The notes beneath the pieces are model-generated. The model was not told the DNA's origin, did no database searches, and saw only the letters and a list, made by a program, of their open reading frames with translations. Positions 1 through 6,491 of a stretch of DNA of 9,184 nucleotides are shown here, piece after piece. The stretch lies in NCBI GenBank assembly GCA_016199905.1, contig JACQFU010000182.1:1-9184 (forward strand), in the 5' to 3' direction. The translations under genes were made by a program, and so were the position numbers. This DNA comes from Candidatus Wallbacteria bacterium. Lineage in GTDB: Bacteria; Muiribacteriota; UBA6191; JACPRK01. Every line of letters begins with the position of its first letter. Position 1 is the first letter of the stretch.

Positions 1-736
1 CGCTGTCTTGCCCGGTGTCCCCGCTCGACACACGATCCCACTTGATCCTGCGGACGGCGGGTTTCTCGTCTCCGCGGTCCTGTTCTCGCCAGCAGCCCAC
101 GAGCGATCCCCGACCCAGCTCGACTTCCAGGATTCCCTTCGCCAAGGCTCCGCGGCCACCGCCAGCCGTTTCGTTCCACGTGCCCTGACACTTGCGATCG
201 TGGCTGAAGCGAAACTCGAACTTTCCCCGCCTCCCGTCGTCGTCCAGAAAGCAGCCGCGATAGCCTTTGATCGTCACGTGCATCCCACTGCCACGCCATT
301 CTCCGTCCAGCAGGTCGATCGGCCCCGGGGTGAGTCCCGCGCAGGGCGACGTCCCGGGCGGAAACAGGGGCACTGTGGGAGGCCTCGGCCCTGTCGAGCC
401 AGGCCTCGAACCGTCCGGTCTCGACCGCGAGCGCGAAATCTCGGGGCCTTTCCGGGAACTCACCGCATTGAACAGTCCTCCGGCCAGGAGCAGAAGCAGC
501 AGGAGCAGTCCCGCATTCTCCCAGCTCCACGCCGTGCGCCGGAGCTTGACTTTTGCCAGGTCCCTGACGGGCGGGAGGTCCGCCCCCGAACGCCGGTCGC
601 ATCCAAAGACCGAGCATCCTCCGGCATAGTCCCAGCACTCCTGATGGTGGCGTGTCTGGCACGACGGACACTCCATGAGCGGACGCTTGTCCGCCCCCAT
701 CTCCTGGCTGCAGACCTGGCAGATTGGAAAACTCAC
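1..736 (-). CDS. Membrane-anchored prokaryotic RING-finger protein, C-terminus beyond window
   Basis: The frame is open from a GTG at 736 to the left edge (245 residues, no stop), so the C-terminus is missing. Residues 6-46 hold a zinc-binding pattern: C6-x2-C9, C23-x2-C26, H30/H31, C34-W, G-G-C41 and C46. This matches the small bacterial RING-finger family whose members read roughly C..C, C..C, HH..CW, GGC, GC. A leucine-rich membrane helix follows at about 75-92. Then comes an Arg/Pro/Ser linker and a probable beta-rich domain from about 141, with GEWRGSG, GYRGCF and GCWRE patches. The zinc head is predicted cytoplasmic and the C-terminal domain external. The GTG is the only plausible start, because an in-frame TAG lies three codons upstream. 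No Shine-Dalgarno is visible, and TAGTAT sits 6 nt upstream, which would suit a leaderless mRNA. The partner and substrate are unknown. The long plus-strand frame over the same bases lacks any recognisable motif. Confidence 0.8.
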   Translation of the reverse strand, partial: MSFPICQVCSQEMGADKRPLMECPSCQTRHHQECWDYAGGCSVFGCDRRSGADLPPVRDLAKVKLRRTAWSWENAGLLLLLLLLAGGLFNAVSSRKGPEISRSRSRPDGSRPGSTGPRPPTVPLFPPGTSPCAGLTPGPIDLLDGEWRGSGMHVTIKGYRGCFLDDDGRRGKFEFRFSHDRKCQGTWNETAGGGRGALAKGILEVELGRGSLVGCWREQDRGDEKPAVRRIKWDRVSSGDTGQDS

Positions 737-782
737 GACGCAATACTAGCCCGAACGGGTGAACAAAGGACCATGAGATGAC

Positions 783-797
783 CTTCTTGGGAAGAAG
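783..797. repeat. Perfect inverted repeat between activator and RING gene
   Basis: CTTCTT-GGG-AAGAAG is a perfect 6-bp inverted repeat with a 3-nt centre. It lies in the 110-nt gap between the end of the activator gene and the start of the RING-finger gene, both on the minus strand. It could be an operator for the RING gene or a weak transcript hairpin. No T-run follows it on the minus strand, so an intrinsic terminator is unlikely. Confidence 0.4.
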
Positions 798-832
798 TCT
801 GACGACCTGCTGTCCGGTTCGCGGGGCCCTCG

Positions 833-845
833 TCGACCGGGTCGA
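833..845. repeat. Short inverted repeat just after the activator stop codon
   Basis: TCGACC-G-GGTCGA begins directly downstream of the activator stop (847-849, minus strand). The arms pair perfectly but the centre is a single base, so the RNA hairpin would be shortened. No T-tract follows. It may help end transcription or be chance in GC-rich DNA. Confidence 0.25.
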
Positions 846-846
846 G

Positions 847-2259
847 CTACGGTTGCTCGAGTGACCGTGCCGCCAGGCCCAGCTTGGCGATCTTTCGCCG
901 CAGCGTGAGCCTGGAAATGCCGAGCGCTTTGGCCGTGTGGCTGATGTTGCCTGAGTGGTCGCTCAGGGCGCGCGCGATGGTGTCCCGCTCGGCCTCGGCC
1001 AAAGAACGGGCGGTGCCGGCCGGCGCCGCCGCGGTTTCCTGGGACCGCGGGCCGGGAGCGACAGGTCTTGCTGCGGCGCGCGCCGGCTCGCTCGGAATCT
1101 CCTCGGGGCCGATCTCGCGCGTCCGAGACAGGGCGGCAGCCGCCTCGACCCGGTTCTTCAGCTCCCGCACGTTGCCGGGCCACGATTGGCACGCGAGCTT
1201 GCCCAGCGCGCGGAAGGAGAAGGAACGCCCGGGCGCGGTGTCGGAGAGGAAGGTCGTGGCGAGGACGGGAATGTCGTCGATCCGCTCTACCAGCGAGGGC
1301 AGGCGCAACACGATCTGCGCTATGCGGTAGTAGAGATCCTCGCGGAAAGTCCCTTCCGCCACCATTGCGAGCAAGTCTCGATGTGTCGCAGCGACCACTC
1401 GAACGTCGATGGCGTGGACCTGCGAACCACCCAGGCGAGTCACCTCGCGGCGGTCCAACACGCGCAGCAGTCGAGGCTGAAGCTCCTGCGGCAGCTCTCC
1501 AATCTCGTCGAGGAAAACCGTGCCGGCGCGGGCCCTCTCGAAGACGCCGAGCCGCTGCGCCGTCGCGCCCGTGAAGGCGCCCGGCTCGTGGCCGAACAAC
1601 TCGCTTCGCACCAGTTCACGATCGGTGTTGGCGCAATCGAAGACGACGCACGGCGCCGCGGCTCGCGTCGATGCCGCGTGCAGCGCGCGGGCGGCCAGCT
1701 CCTTGCCCGTGCCGGTTTCCCCCGTCAGCAACACCGACGCCCTCGTGGGCGCCACGCGCTCCAGGAGTCCGAAGAGCTGACGCATGGCCGCGCTTCTTCC
1801 CAGCATCCCGTGAAACCGATCGGCCGAGCTGGGAGGCGCTTCGATCTCCTCGTCGGCCGGATCGAACCGCAGCCGCGTGCGCCCCACACCCAGCACGCTG
1901 CCGGCGGCCAGGTAGGCCTCCTTCACGCGCACGCCGTCGACGGTGGTGCCGTTGGTGGAGCCCGCGTCGCGGACCAGGTACCCCTCCTTCGACAGCACGA
2001 GCACGGCATGGCTGCGCGAGACCGACGCATCCGGAAGGGACATCTCGCAGTCCACGCCCGAGCCGATCCGGACAGTGGCCGTGTCCAGCAGCTCGCTTCG
2101 GCCTGCATCGGGGCCTTCGAGCACCTCGAGCCGGCAACGCCTGCAACTGACGCCAGCGGGCACGGAGCTGCCGAGCCGCTCGGTCGCGCCCTCTCGGGCG
2201 ACTGTGGTCGCAGTCGCCCGACCGGGTCCGTCGGAGCTTCGAAAGGGGCGCTGGGCCAT
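847..2259 (-). CDS. FHA-domain sigma-54 enhancer-binding transcription activator
   Basis: This 470-residue protein contains three domains. An FHA phosphopeptide-binding domain spans about 43-133 (RIGSG 64-68, SRSH 81-84, STNG 101-104). A sigma-54 AAA+ ATPase domain spans about 150-375. It shows Walker A GETGTGKE at 180-187, the sigma-54 contact loop GAFTGA at 227-232, Walker B FLDEIGEL at 249-256, an arginine-finger region REDLYYR at 306-312 and sensor-2 WPGNVREL at 360-367. A Fis-type helix-turn-helix lies at about 419-462. All catalytic motifs are intact, so it should open sigma-54 promoters with ATP. The FHA domain in place of a receiver points to input from a Ser/Thr kinase (phosphothreonine) rather than from a histidine kinase; this rests on family knowledge. 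No such kinase is encoded here. It is divergent from the exported-protein gene, whose upstream region carries a sigma-54-like promoter, so that gene is the first candidate target. The ATG at 2259 precedes the FHA domain but lacks a strong ribosome-binding site. Confidence 0.96.
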   Translation of the reverse strand: MAQRPFRSSDGPGRATATTVAREGATERLGSSVPAGVSCRRCRLEVLEGPDAGRSELLDTATVRIGSGVDCEMSLPDASVSRSHAVLVLSKEGYLVRDAGSTNGTTVDGVRVKEAYLAAGSVLGVGRTRLRFDPADEEIEAPPSSADRFHGMLGRSAAMRQLFGLLERVAPTRASVLLTGETGTGKELAARALHAASTRAAAPCVVFDCANTDRELVRSELFGHEPGAFTGATAQRLGVFERARAGTVFLDEIGELPQELQPRLLRVLDRREVTRLGGSQVHAIDVRVVAATHRDLLAMVAEGTFREDLYYRIAQIVLRLPSLVERIDDIPVLATTFLSDTAPGRSFSFRALGKLACQSWPGNVRELKNRVEAAAALSRTREIGPEEIPSEPARAAARPVAPGPRSQETAAAPAGTARSLAEAERDTIARALSDHSGNISHTAKALGISRLTLRRKIAKLGLAARSLEQP

Positions 2260-2310
2260 CAGTGTCTTGCCGCGGGAGCCCCGAGGGCCACACGGCGCGG
2301 CGGTTCACAT

Positions 2311-2359
2311 GTTACCAGTGCTGGTCACTCCTGAACAGCGCAGCGGCTCCAGGTTACCA
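2311..2359. promoter_or_regulatory. Candidate activator-binding region with paired GTTACCA sites
   Basis: An imperfect palindrome at 2311-2328 (GT.ACCAG, two bases, CTGGT.AC) starts with GTTACCA. The same heptamer recurs at 2353-2359 inside GGTTACC. The two copies start 42 bp apart, about four helical turns. They lie some 85-130 bp upstream of the start site predicted from the -24/-12 element at 2418-2433, the normal range for sigma-54 enhancer sites. They also sit in the presumed promoter region of the divergent activator gene, so autoregulation is possible. The binding role is an inference from layout. Confidence 0.35.
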
Positions 2360-2417
2360 CCGGCAAGAGTCCCTGAAAAGCAAGTGTAGATGCCCGTTTT
2401 CGCGGTGTCGAGCGATC

Positions 2418-2433
2418 TGGCACGACAGTTGAG
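2418..2433 (+). promoter_or_regulatory. Candidate sigma-54 (-24/-12) promoter of exported-protein gene
   Basis: TGGCACGACAGTTGAG matches the sigma-54 consensus TGGCACG-N4-TTGCW, including the GG-N10-GC spacing. The one deviation in the invariant elements is GA where the -12 GC is expected, which may weaken it. The predicted start is near 2443, giving a leader of roughly 79 nt before the GTG at 2522. The adjacent divergent sigma-54 activator supports the call. Confidence 0.45.
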
Positions 2434-2507
2434 TTGCGAGGGGCGACACGCAGGACGACGGAGACTCGGACCCGCCGCCCCTTGCCCCAAGCCCGAGCAC
2501 GACCTTC

Positions 2508-2515
2508 AGGGAGGT
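2508..2515 (+). promoter_or_regulatory. Ribosome-binding site fixing the GTG start at 2522
   Basis: AGGGAGGT lies 6 nt ahead of GTG 2522. It selects this codon over the upstream in-frame ATG at 2390, which would place 44 extra residues before the signal sequence and would begin upstream of the candidate promoter. Confidence 0.75.
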
Positions 2516-2521
2516 CCAGCC

Positions 2522-3130
2522 GTGAGACAGACCGTGAACCGCCGCGAAAGCGCCATCCGCACCGGGACGATCCTGGCCTTGCTCGTCGCCGCATCCTGGA
2601 CGTGCCCGGGCTGCGTGATGATTTCCGCCGGGGCCGGCGGATCGCCCGCCAAGGGCGCGGCCTCCCGGAACGCGACCGTGGCCAAGCCGAAGGCGGGCAC
2701 CAAGGCCAAGTCCTCGCCGGCGGCGGCGAAGGCGCCGAGCGCACCCAAGGCCTCCTCCTCCGCGCAGCAGGCAGCCAAGCCCGGGCAGTACAAGGGCGGC
2801 ACCTCGGAGATCGCGACGAGCCTCGGAGCCGCGGGAAAGGGCCAGTCGAAGCAAGCGTCCGGCTCCAAGAACGCAGGCGATTCCGAGAAGCCCGGAAGGA
2901 ACCAGGACGAGGAAGACGGCTCGACCACGAAGCCCGGCGGCGACGAATCCGCGCCGAAGGAGCAGACCGCAAAGGTCCCCGAGGCCGAGCCGCCCTCAGT
3001 GGAGTCCGAGCCGCCGGTCGAATCCGAGCCTCCTGCTGTCGAGCCCGAGCCGTCCATCGAAGAGCCGGCGCCCGCCGAAGAGCAGCCCGAAGTGGAAGAG
3101 GACAACAGCGTGCCGACGGTCGAGACTTGA
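2522..3130 (+). CDS. Exported low-complexity protein, Lys/Ala-rich then Glu/Pro-rich
   Basis: The product is 202 residues and of unknown function. An Arg-rich N-terminus is followed by a hydrophobic stretch (about residues 15-27, ending LALLVAAS) and two cysteines in TCPGC, so it is probably exported. The cysteines lack a standard lipobox Leu at -3, so lipidation is uncertain. The mature part has no recognisable fold. Residues about 40-90 are rich in Lys, Ala, Ser and Pro. The middle is Gly/Ser/Lys/Asp-rich. The last 60 or so residues are Glu/Pro-rich with imperfect repeats such as ESEPPVESEPPAVEPEP. Charge therefore changes from strongly basic to strongly acidic along the chain. A good ribosome-binding site, high GC at third positions and the signal sequence support this frame over the longer antisense frame. 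It may tether to or space surface components, but no function can be named. It is divergent from the sigma-54 activator and has a matching promoter candidate. Confidence 0.78.
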   Translation: MRQTVNRRESAIRTGTILALLVAASWTCPGCVMISAGAGGSPAKGAASRNATVAKPKAGTKAKSSPAAAKAPSAPKASSSAQQAAKPGQYKGGTSEIATSLGAAGKGQSKQASGSKNAGDSEKPGRNQDEEDGSTTKPGGDESAPKEQTAKVPEAEPPSVESEPPVESEPPAVEPEPSIEEPAPAEEQPEVEEDNSVPTVET

Positions 3131-3292
3131 GCAGGCTGGCACTGTGAGGGGCGGGTTCTTCTGGGTGATGAACAGCTCGCCAATCCAGAAAGGAAGCCCG
3201 TACACGGAGACGTCGCTGTTCCAGCGGACGAAGACGCCCCTGTAGTAATCGTCATACAGCCCGTAGTAGGACGGGCCGCGTGACTGATATTC
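3131..3292 (-). pseudogene. Orphan coding remnant, Tyr-rich fragment
   Basis: The minus strand reads as a convincing protein fragment: GPSYYGLYDDYYRGVF, VRWNSDVSVYGL and PFWIGELFITQKNPP. About nine in ten codons here end in G or C, as in real genes of this window. An in-frame TGA (3293-3295) lies just upstream with no ATG before the conserved-looking stretch. Downstream the frame runs on to 2996 antisense to the exported-protein gene, where its composition becomes Arg/Leu/Gly-rich like a shadow frame. I read it as a remnant truncated at both ends. A small gene with an unusual start and a convergent overlap is the alternative. The family is not recognised. Confidence 0.4.
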
Positions 3293-3365
3293 TCACTCGT
3301 GACCGCCCTCGGAAATCCTTCGAGAGTCCCGCCCCCCGGCAGCATCGGGAATCAGCAGAGAAGAC

Positions 3366-3371
3366 AAGGAG
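3366..3371 (+). promoter_or_regulatory. Ribosome-binding site of the hybrid kinase gene
   Basis: AAGGAG lies 10 nt before the ATG at 3382. A nearer ATG at 3375 opens a different frame that ends at 3752 without recognisable motifs. ATG 3382 is in frame with the full membrane domain. Confidence 0.6.
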
Positions 3372-3381
3372 ACGATGAGTC

Positions 3382-5820
3382 ATGCTCGAATTCTTGGCTT
3401 CGTTCTTCGGCGAGACGGAGTTCATGGCCCACGGCCATTGCTACCTGTGGACCGAGTCTCTGATAGTCCTGGTGGTCGGCTCGAACCTGCTGATCGCCCT
3501 GGCCTACCTGTCCATCCCGCTCGTCCTGGTCCACTTCGCTCGCAAGCGCAAGGACCTTCCGTTTCAATGGCTCTTTTGGCTCTTCGGAGTTTTCATCACC
3601 CTCTGCGGTCTTACCCATGTGATGGATATCGTGACGATCTGGCATCCCGTCTACTGGCTCGACGGCTGGATCCGGGCCTTGACGGCCATCGCCTCCGTTG
3701 CGACGGCTGTAGCCATCGTTCCGGTGATTCCCAAGGCGTTGGCACTGCGTAGCCCGGCCGAGCTCGAGGCCGCGAATCGTCTTTTGCAAGACACCAACGC
3801 GCAGCTGGTCCAGGCCGAAGCGTTCAAGGATGAGTTCCTGGCCAACGTGTCGCACGAGCTGCGCACTCCTCTCACTTTGATACTGGCGCCCGTCGAGTCC
3901 TTGATTGCAGGGCAGACCGGTCCAATCGCCCCTCCGCAAAGGGAGATCCTGAATACCGTTTACAACAACTCCGTGCGGTTGCTGCAGATGGTGAACGGGT
4001 TGCTCGACTTCTCCAAGTTCCAGGCCGGCAGAATCCAGGTGCAAAGAGAGCCGACTCGAATCGGCGAGCTGACGCGGTCCATCTTCTCCGACTTCGAGCC
4101 TCTGTTCCGGCAGAAGGGGTTGAAGGGGCGTCTGGAGCAGCCTGACGCCGACACTCTTGTCGAGATGGATCGATATCTCTACGAGCGCATTGTCTTCAAC
4201 TTGCTCTCGAACGCGACCAAGTTTACGCCGGCCGGGGGCGCGATCACGGTGTCCGTCGGCGTCTCGGATTCGCGTCTGGCGCTGTCTGTGGTGGACACCG
4301 GCGTCGGTATCGCGGAGTCGGAGCAGGCCCATCTGTTCCAGAAGTTCCGGCAGGTGGACGGCTCGACAGCTCGCCGATTCGAAGGAACCGGCCTGGGTCT
4401 CGCCCTGGTCAAGGAGTTTGCCCACTTGCTGGGCGGAACAGTATCCGTGCGTAGTGCCGCGGGCCAGGGCAGCACGTTCAGGGTCGACTGTCTGGCTCCG
4501 CCGGCCCTGAAAACAACCGAAATCGGCCCCCAGGCCCAGCGCCGCCCCGCGCTACAACCAATCGTTGGGGATGAGCTGCCCGATCGTGCCGCGCAGGTGC
4601 TCGATTCGCGGCTGGCGCGGTTGCTGGTGGCAGAGGACAACCGGGATCTCGCGGCCTACATCGCCTCACTGCTGTACGAGCTGTGTGAGATTCGCATCGC
4701 GCGAGATGGAGAGGAGGCCTGGGAGTTGGCGCGCGACTGGCGCCCGGACATGGTCCTCTCCGACGTCATGATGCCGCGCCGCGATGGCCTGAGCCTCTGC
4801 AGGGCGCTCAAAGACGATCCCGGCACTTGCGACATCCCCGTCGTGTTGCTCACCGCGCTGACGCAACGGGATTCGCTGATGAAGGGCTGGGAGGCGGGGG
4901 CCGACGACTATCTATTCAAGCCCTTCCATCCGATCGAGCTGAAGGCTCGCGTGCGATCGATGCTGGCGGCCGTGCAGGCGCGCAAGATGCTGGAGAGTGT
5001 CCGGGCCCAGAACATGGTGGCGCTGAAGCGCTCCAACACCGACCTACAGCAGTTCGCCTACGCGGCCTCTCACGATCTGCGAGACCCCCTTCGAAAGATC
5101 CAGGCGTTCGGCGAGCTCCTCAAAGAGGAGTACGGTCCGCAACTCACGGCGGAGGCAGTCGGATACATCGACCGTATGCGCAGCGCCGCCGTACGGATGG
5201 ACGTTCTGATCTCGAACTTGCTGGCACTGTCTCGCCTCACGACCCACGCGCTCCCCTTCGAAGCGGTGGATCTGGAGAAGACGGCCCGGGAAGTGGTGTC
5301 CGACCTGGACGAGAGCATCCGGCAGTCCGGAGCCACCGTCGAGCTTTGTCCCATGCCCACCATCGAGGCCGAGCCGACTCAGATGCGCCAGTTGCTGCAA
5401 AACCTGATTGGCAATGCTTTGAAATTCCACCGGCCGGGGGAAAACCCCGTCGTGCGCGTTTCGGCCCGCATCCTGGAAGACCCGATCTCGATGCAATCCG
5501 GAACCGCCGGCGCCGGCCCAGTCTGCGAGATTTCCGTGCAGGACAACGGAATCGGCTTCGACGAGAAGTACCTCGACCGCATCTTCAATGTCTTCGAGCG
5601 GTTGCACCCGAGAAATCAGTACGAAGGGACGGGGGTCGGCCTGGCCATCTGCCGCAAGATCGCGGATCGGCATAGCGGCAACATCACCGCCCGCAGCAAG
5701 CTGGGTGAGGGCTCGACTTTCCTGTTGGCGGTCCCTGTCACGCAGAAGCAGGAGCTGTTCCTTGGCGCGCAACACGGTGGCTTCCGAGGGGCTGCGGAGG
5801 CAGCAGAACCTGCCGGGTGA
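3382..5820 (+). CDS. ETR1-like membrane sensor, kinase-receiver-kinase hybrid
   Basis: This is an 812-residue inner-membrane sensor. Residues 17-120 form a three-helix ethylene-receptor-type domain. It aligns without gaps to Arabidopsis ETR1 at an offset of ten through the first two helices: ALAYLSIP 39-46, FITLCGLTH 71-79. C75 and H79 match the copper ligands Cys65 and His69, while N35 replaces Asp25. After a 3-residue loop difference, R98 in ALTAIAS matches Lys91. A short coiled linker (about 125-148) leads to kinase 1: H158 in SHELRTP, N box 273-280, DTGVGI 305-310 and GTGLGL 335-340. The receiver has E418/D419, phosphoacceptor D461, T491 and K513. Kinase 2 has H564 in SHDLRDP, N box 674-682, DNGIGF 721-726 and GTGVGL 749-754. 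All three modules look catalytically complete. The protein resembles cyanobacterial and other bacterial ETR1-like kinases. No separate response regulator is adjacent, so the output partner is unknown. The ligand could be ethylene or another signal bound at a copper site. Confidence 0.97.
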   Translation: MLEFLASFFGETEFMAHGHCYLWTESLIVLVVGSNLLIALAYLSIPLVLVHFARKRKDLPFQWLFWLFGVFITLCGLTHVMDIVTIWHPVYWLDGWIRALTAIASVATAVAIVPVIPKALALRSPAELEAANRLLQDTNAQLVQAEAFKDEFLANVSHELRTPLTLILAPVESLIAGQTGPIAPPQREILNTVYNNSVRLLQMVNGLLDFSKFQAGRIQVQREPTRIGELTRSIFSDFEPLFRQKGLKGRLEQPDADTLVEMDRYLYERIVFNLLSNATKFTPAGGAITVSVGVSDSRLALSVVDTGVGIAESEQAHLFQKFRQVDGSTARRFEGTGLGLALVKEFAHLLGGTVSVRSAAGQGSTFRVDCLAPPALKTTEIGPQAQRRPALQPIVGDELPDRAAQVLDSRLARLLVAEDNRDLAAYIASLLYELCEIRIARDGEEAWELARDWRPDMVLSDVMMPRRDGLSLCRALKDDPGTCDIPVVLLTALTQRDSLMKGWEAGADDYLFKPFHPIELKARVRSMLAAVQARKMLESVRAQNMVALKRSNTDLQQFAYAASHDLRDPLRKIQAFGELLKEEYGPQLTAEAVGYIDRMRSAAVRMDVLISNLLALSRLTTHALPFEAVDLEKTAREVVSDLDESIRQSGATVELCPMPTIEAEPTQMRQLLQNLIGNALKFHRPGENPVVRVSARILEDPISMQSGTAGAGPVCEISVQDNGIGFDEKYLDRIFNVFERLHPRNQYEGTGVGLAICRKIADRHSGNITARSKLGEGSTFLLAVPVTQKQELFLGAQHGGFRGAAEAAEPAG

Positions 5821-5916
5821 GCTTTTCCAGTTGTTTTGTTGATTGGCGCTTTGATGGCTGCGGTCGTCTTGGCGCCCCACATGGGTCACAGGGAGGGCCG
5901 CGGCATGGCTGGCGGG
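5821..5916. other. Intergenic gap between convergent genes
   Basis: This 96-nt gap separates the ends of the kinase gene and the hemerythrin gene. The kinase side starts T-rich (CTTTTCC, GTTTTGTTG). I see only a 5-bp GGCGC/GCGCC pairing across a loop of more than 20 nt, too weak to call a terminator. Confidence 0.3.
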
Positions 5917-6420
5917 CTACGGGCCGCCAGACTGGAAGCTGGCCATCCGGCGGACCAGATCTGCGGCTTCGTGGTCATCGTTCAGCAGGTCGTCGGCCAT
6001 CCGGTAGAAGAACGTCTCCTCTCTGAGGACGTGCTTCCGAAGCTGGGTCACGAATTCGGCCTCCGCAATCGCGCAACTGGCCCCGTCGCCGGCTCGGATC
6101 GCTTCGGCCCATTGCTCCAGCGCCTGCCGGAGGCGTACGTGCTCCTCATCGAGCGAAGCCGTCGTGCCGGAGTCGCTTCCGGTCACCGCACGGAACGCCG
6201 GGAAGAGGACCGTTTCCTCGGCCTCCATGTGGTGGAGCAGGCCGCGAGCGAACTCCTCGAACAGCGCGCCGGCCTCCTCGAAAGATTTCGCTTCTCTCGC
6301 CGCAGTCGCTTTCGCGAGCAGATCCAAATGGCGACTGTGATCTCTGGAAAGCCAGCCGCTAAGGCTGGCAGCATCCTCGGCCGTCTCTTCCGGGATTCCG
6401 ACGGCACCCCTGGAACTCAA
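5917..6420 (-). CDS. Hemerythrin-like (HHE domain) protein
   Basis: This 167-residue soluble protein consists of one hemerythrin-type four-helix bundle. Candidate diiron ligands are H28 (RDHSRH), H63/H64 with E68 (LLHHMEAEE), H94 (DEEHVR), H130 and E134/E135 (KHVLREE). The set and order fit the HHE family. Family members bind O2, take part in iron or nitrosative/oxidative stress responses, or act as sensors. Which applies here cannot be read from the sequence. The start is TTG 6420, preceded by AAAGGAG with 7 nt spacing. No ATG in frame offers a better option before the first helix. The gene converges on the hybrid kinase and is divergent from the ACP gene, so it is probably transcribed alone. 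The C-terminus extends a little past the last helix (SFQSGGP). Confidence 0.9.
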   Translation of the reverse strand: MSSRGAVGIPEETAEDAASLSGWLSRDHSRHLDLLAKATAAREAKSFEEAGALFEEFARGLLHHMEAEETVLFPAFRAVTGSDSGTTASLDEEHVRLRQALEQWAEAIRAGDGASCAIAEAEFVTQLRKHVLREETFFYRMADDLLNDDHEAADLVRRMASFQSGGP

Positions 6421-6426
6421 GGTGTT

Positions 6427-6433
6427 CTCCTTT
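6427..6433 (-). promoter_or_regulatory. Ribosome-binding site fixing the TTG start at 6420
   Basis: Read on the minus strand, AAAGGAG stands 7 nt before TTG 6420. This strong site supports the rare TTG initiation codon for the hemerythrin gene. Confidence 0.7.
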
Positions 6434-6491
6434 GCTTGCGCGGAGCAAATCCTGCCTGACGATCGGCCTGCTCGACGTAGGCAGCTTCATG

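Noticed and set aside
8..781. Long plus-strand frame over the RING-finger gene
   Set aside because: It has no recognisable motif, and the opposite strand shows an ordered zinc-ligand pattern, a membrane helix and a bounded start.
1186..1203. TGGCACG...TTGC resembling a sigma-54 promoter inside the activator gene
   Set aside because: The GG to GC distance is 11 nt instead of 10 and it lies within coding DNA with no gene starting downstream on that strand.
955..2334. 459-codon plus-strand frame antisense to the sigma-54 activator
   Set aside because: It is a shadow of a gene with every AAA+ and FHA motif intact; long antisense frames are common in GC-rich DNA.
2506..3345. 279-codon minus-strand frame antisense to the exported protein
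   Set aside because: Its Ser/Gly-rich composition mirrors the Lys/Glu/Pro codons of the plus strand, which has a ribosome-binding site and signal sequence.
3352..4425. 357-codon minus-strand frame within the hybrid kinase
   Set aside because: It is antisense to clearly conserved ETR1-like and kinase motifs and has no motif of its own.
5836..6459. Plus-strand frame opposite the hemerythrin gene with a hydrophobic start
   Set aside because: The minus strand has a full set of hemerythrin ligands and a strong ribosome-binding site; the plus frame has no family features.
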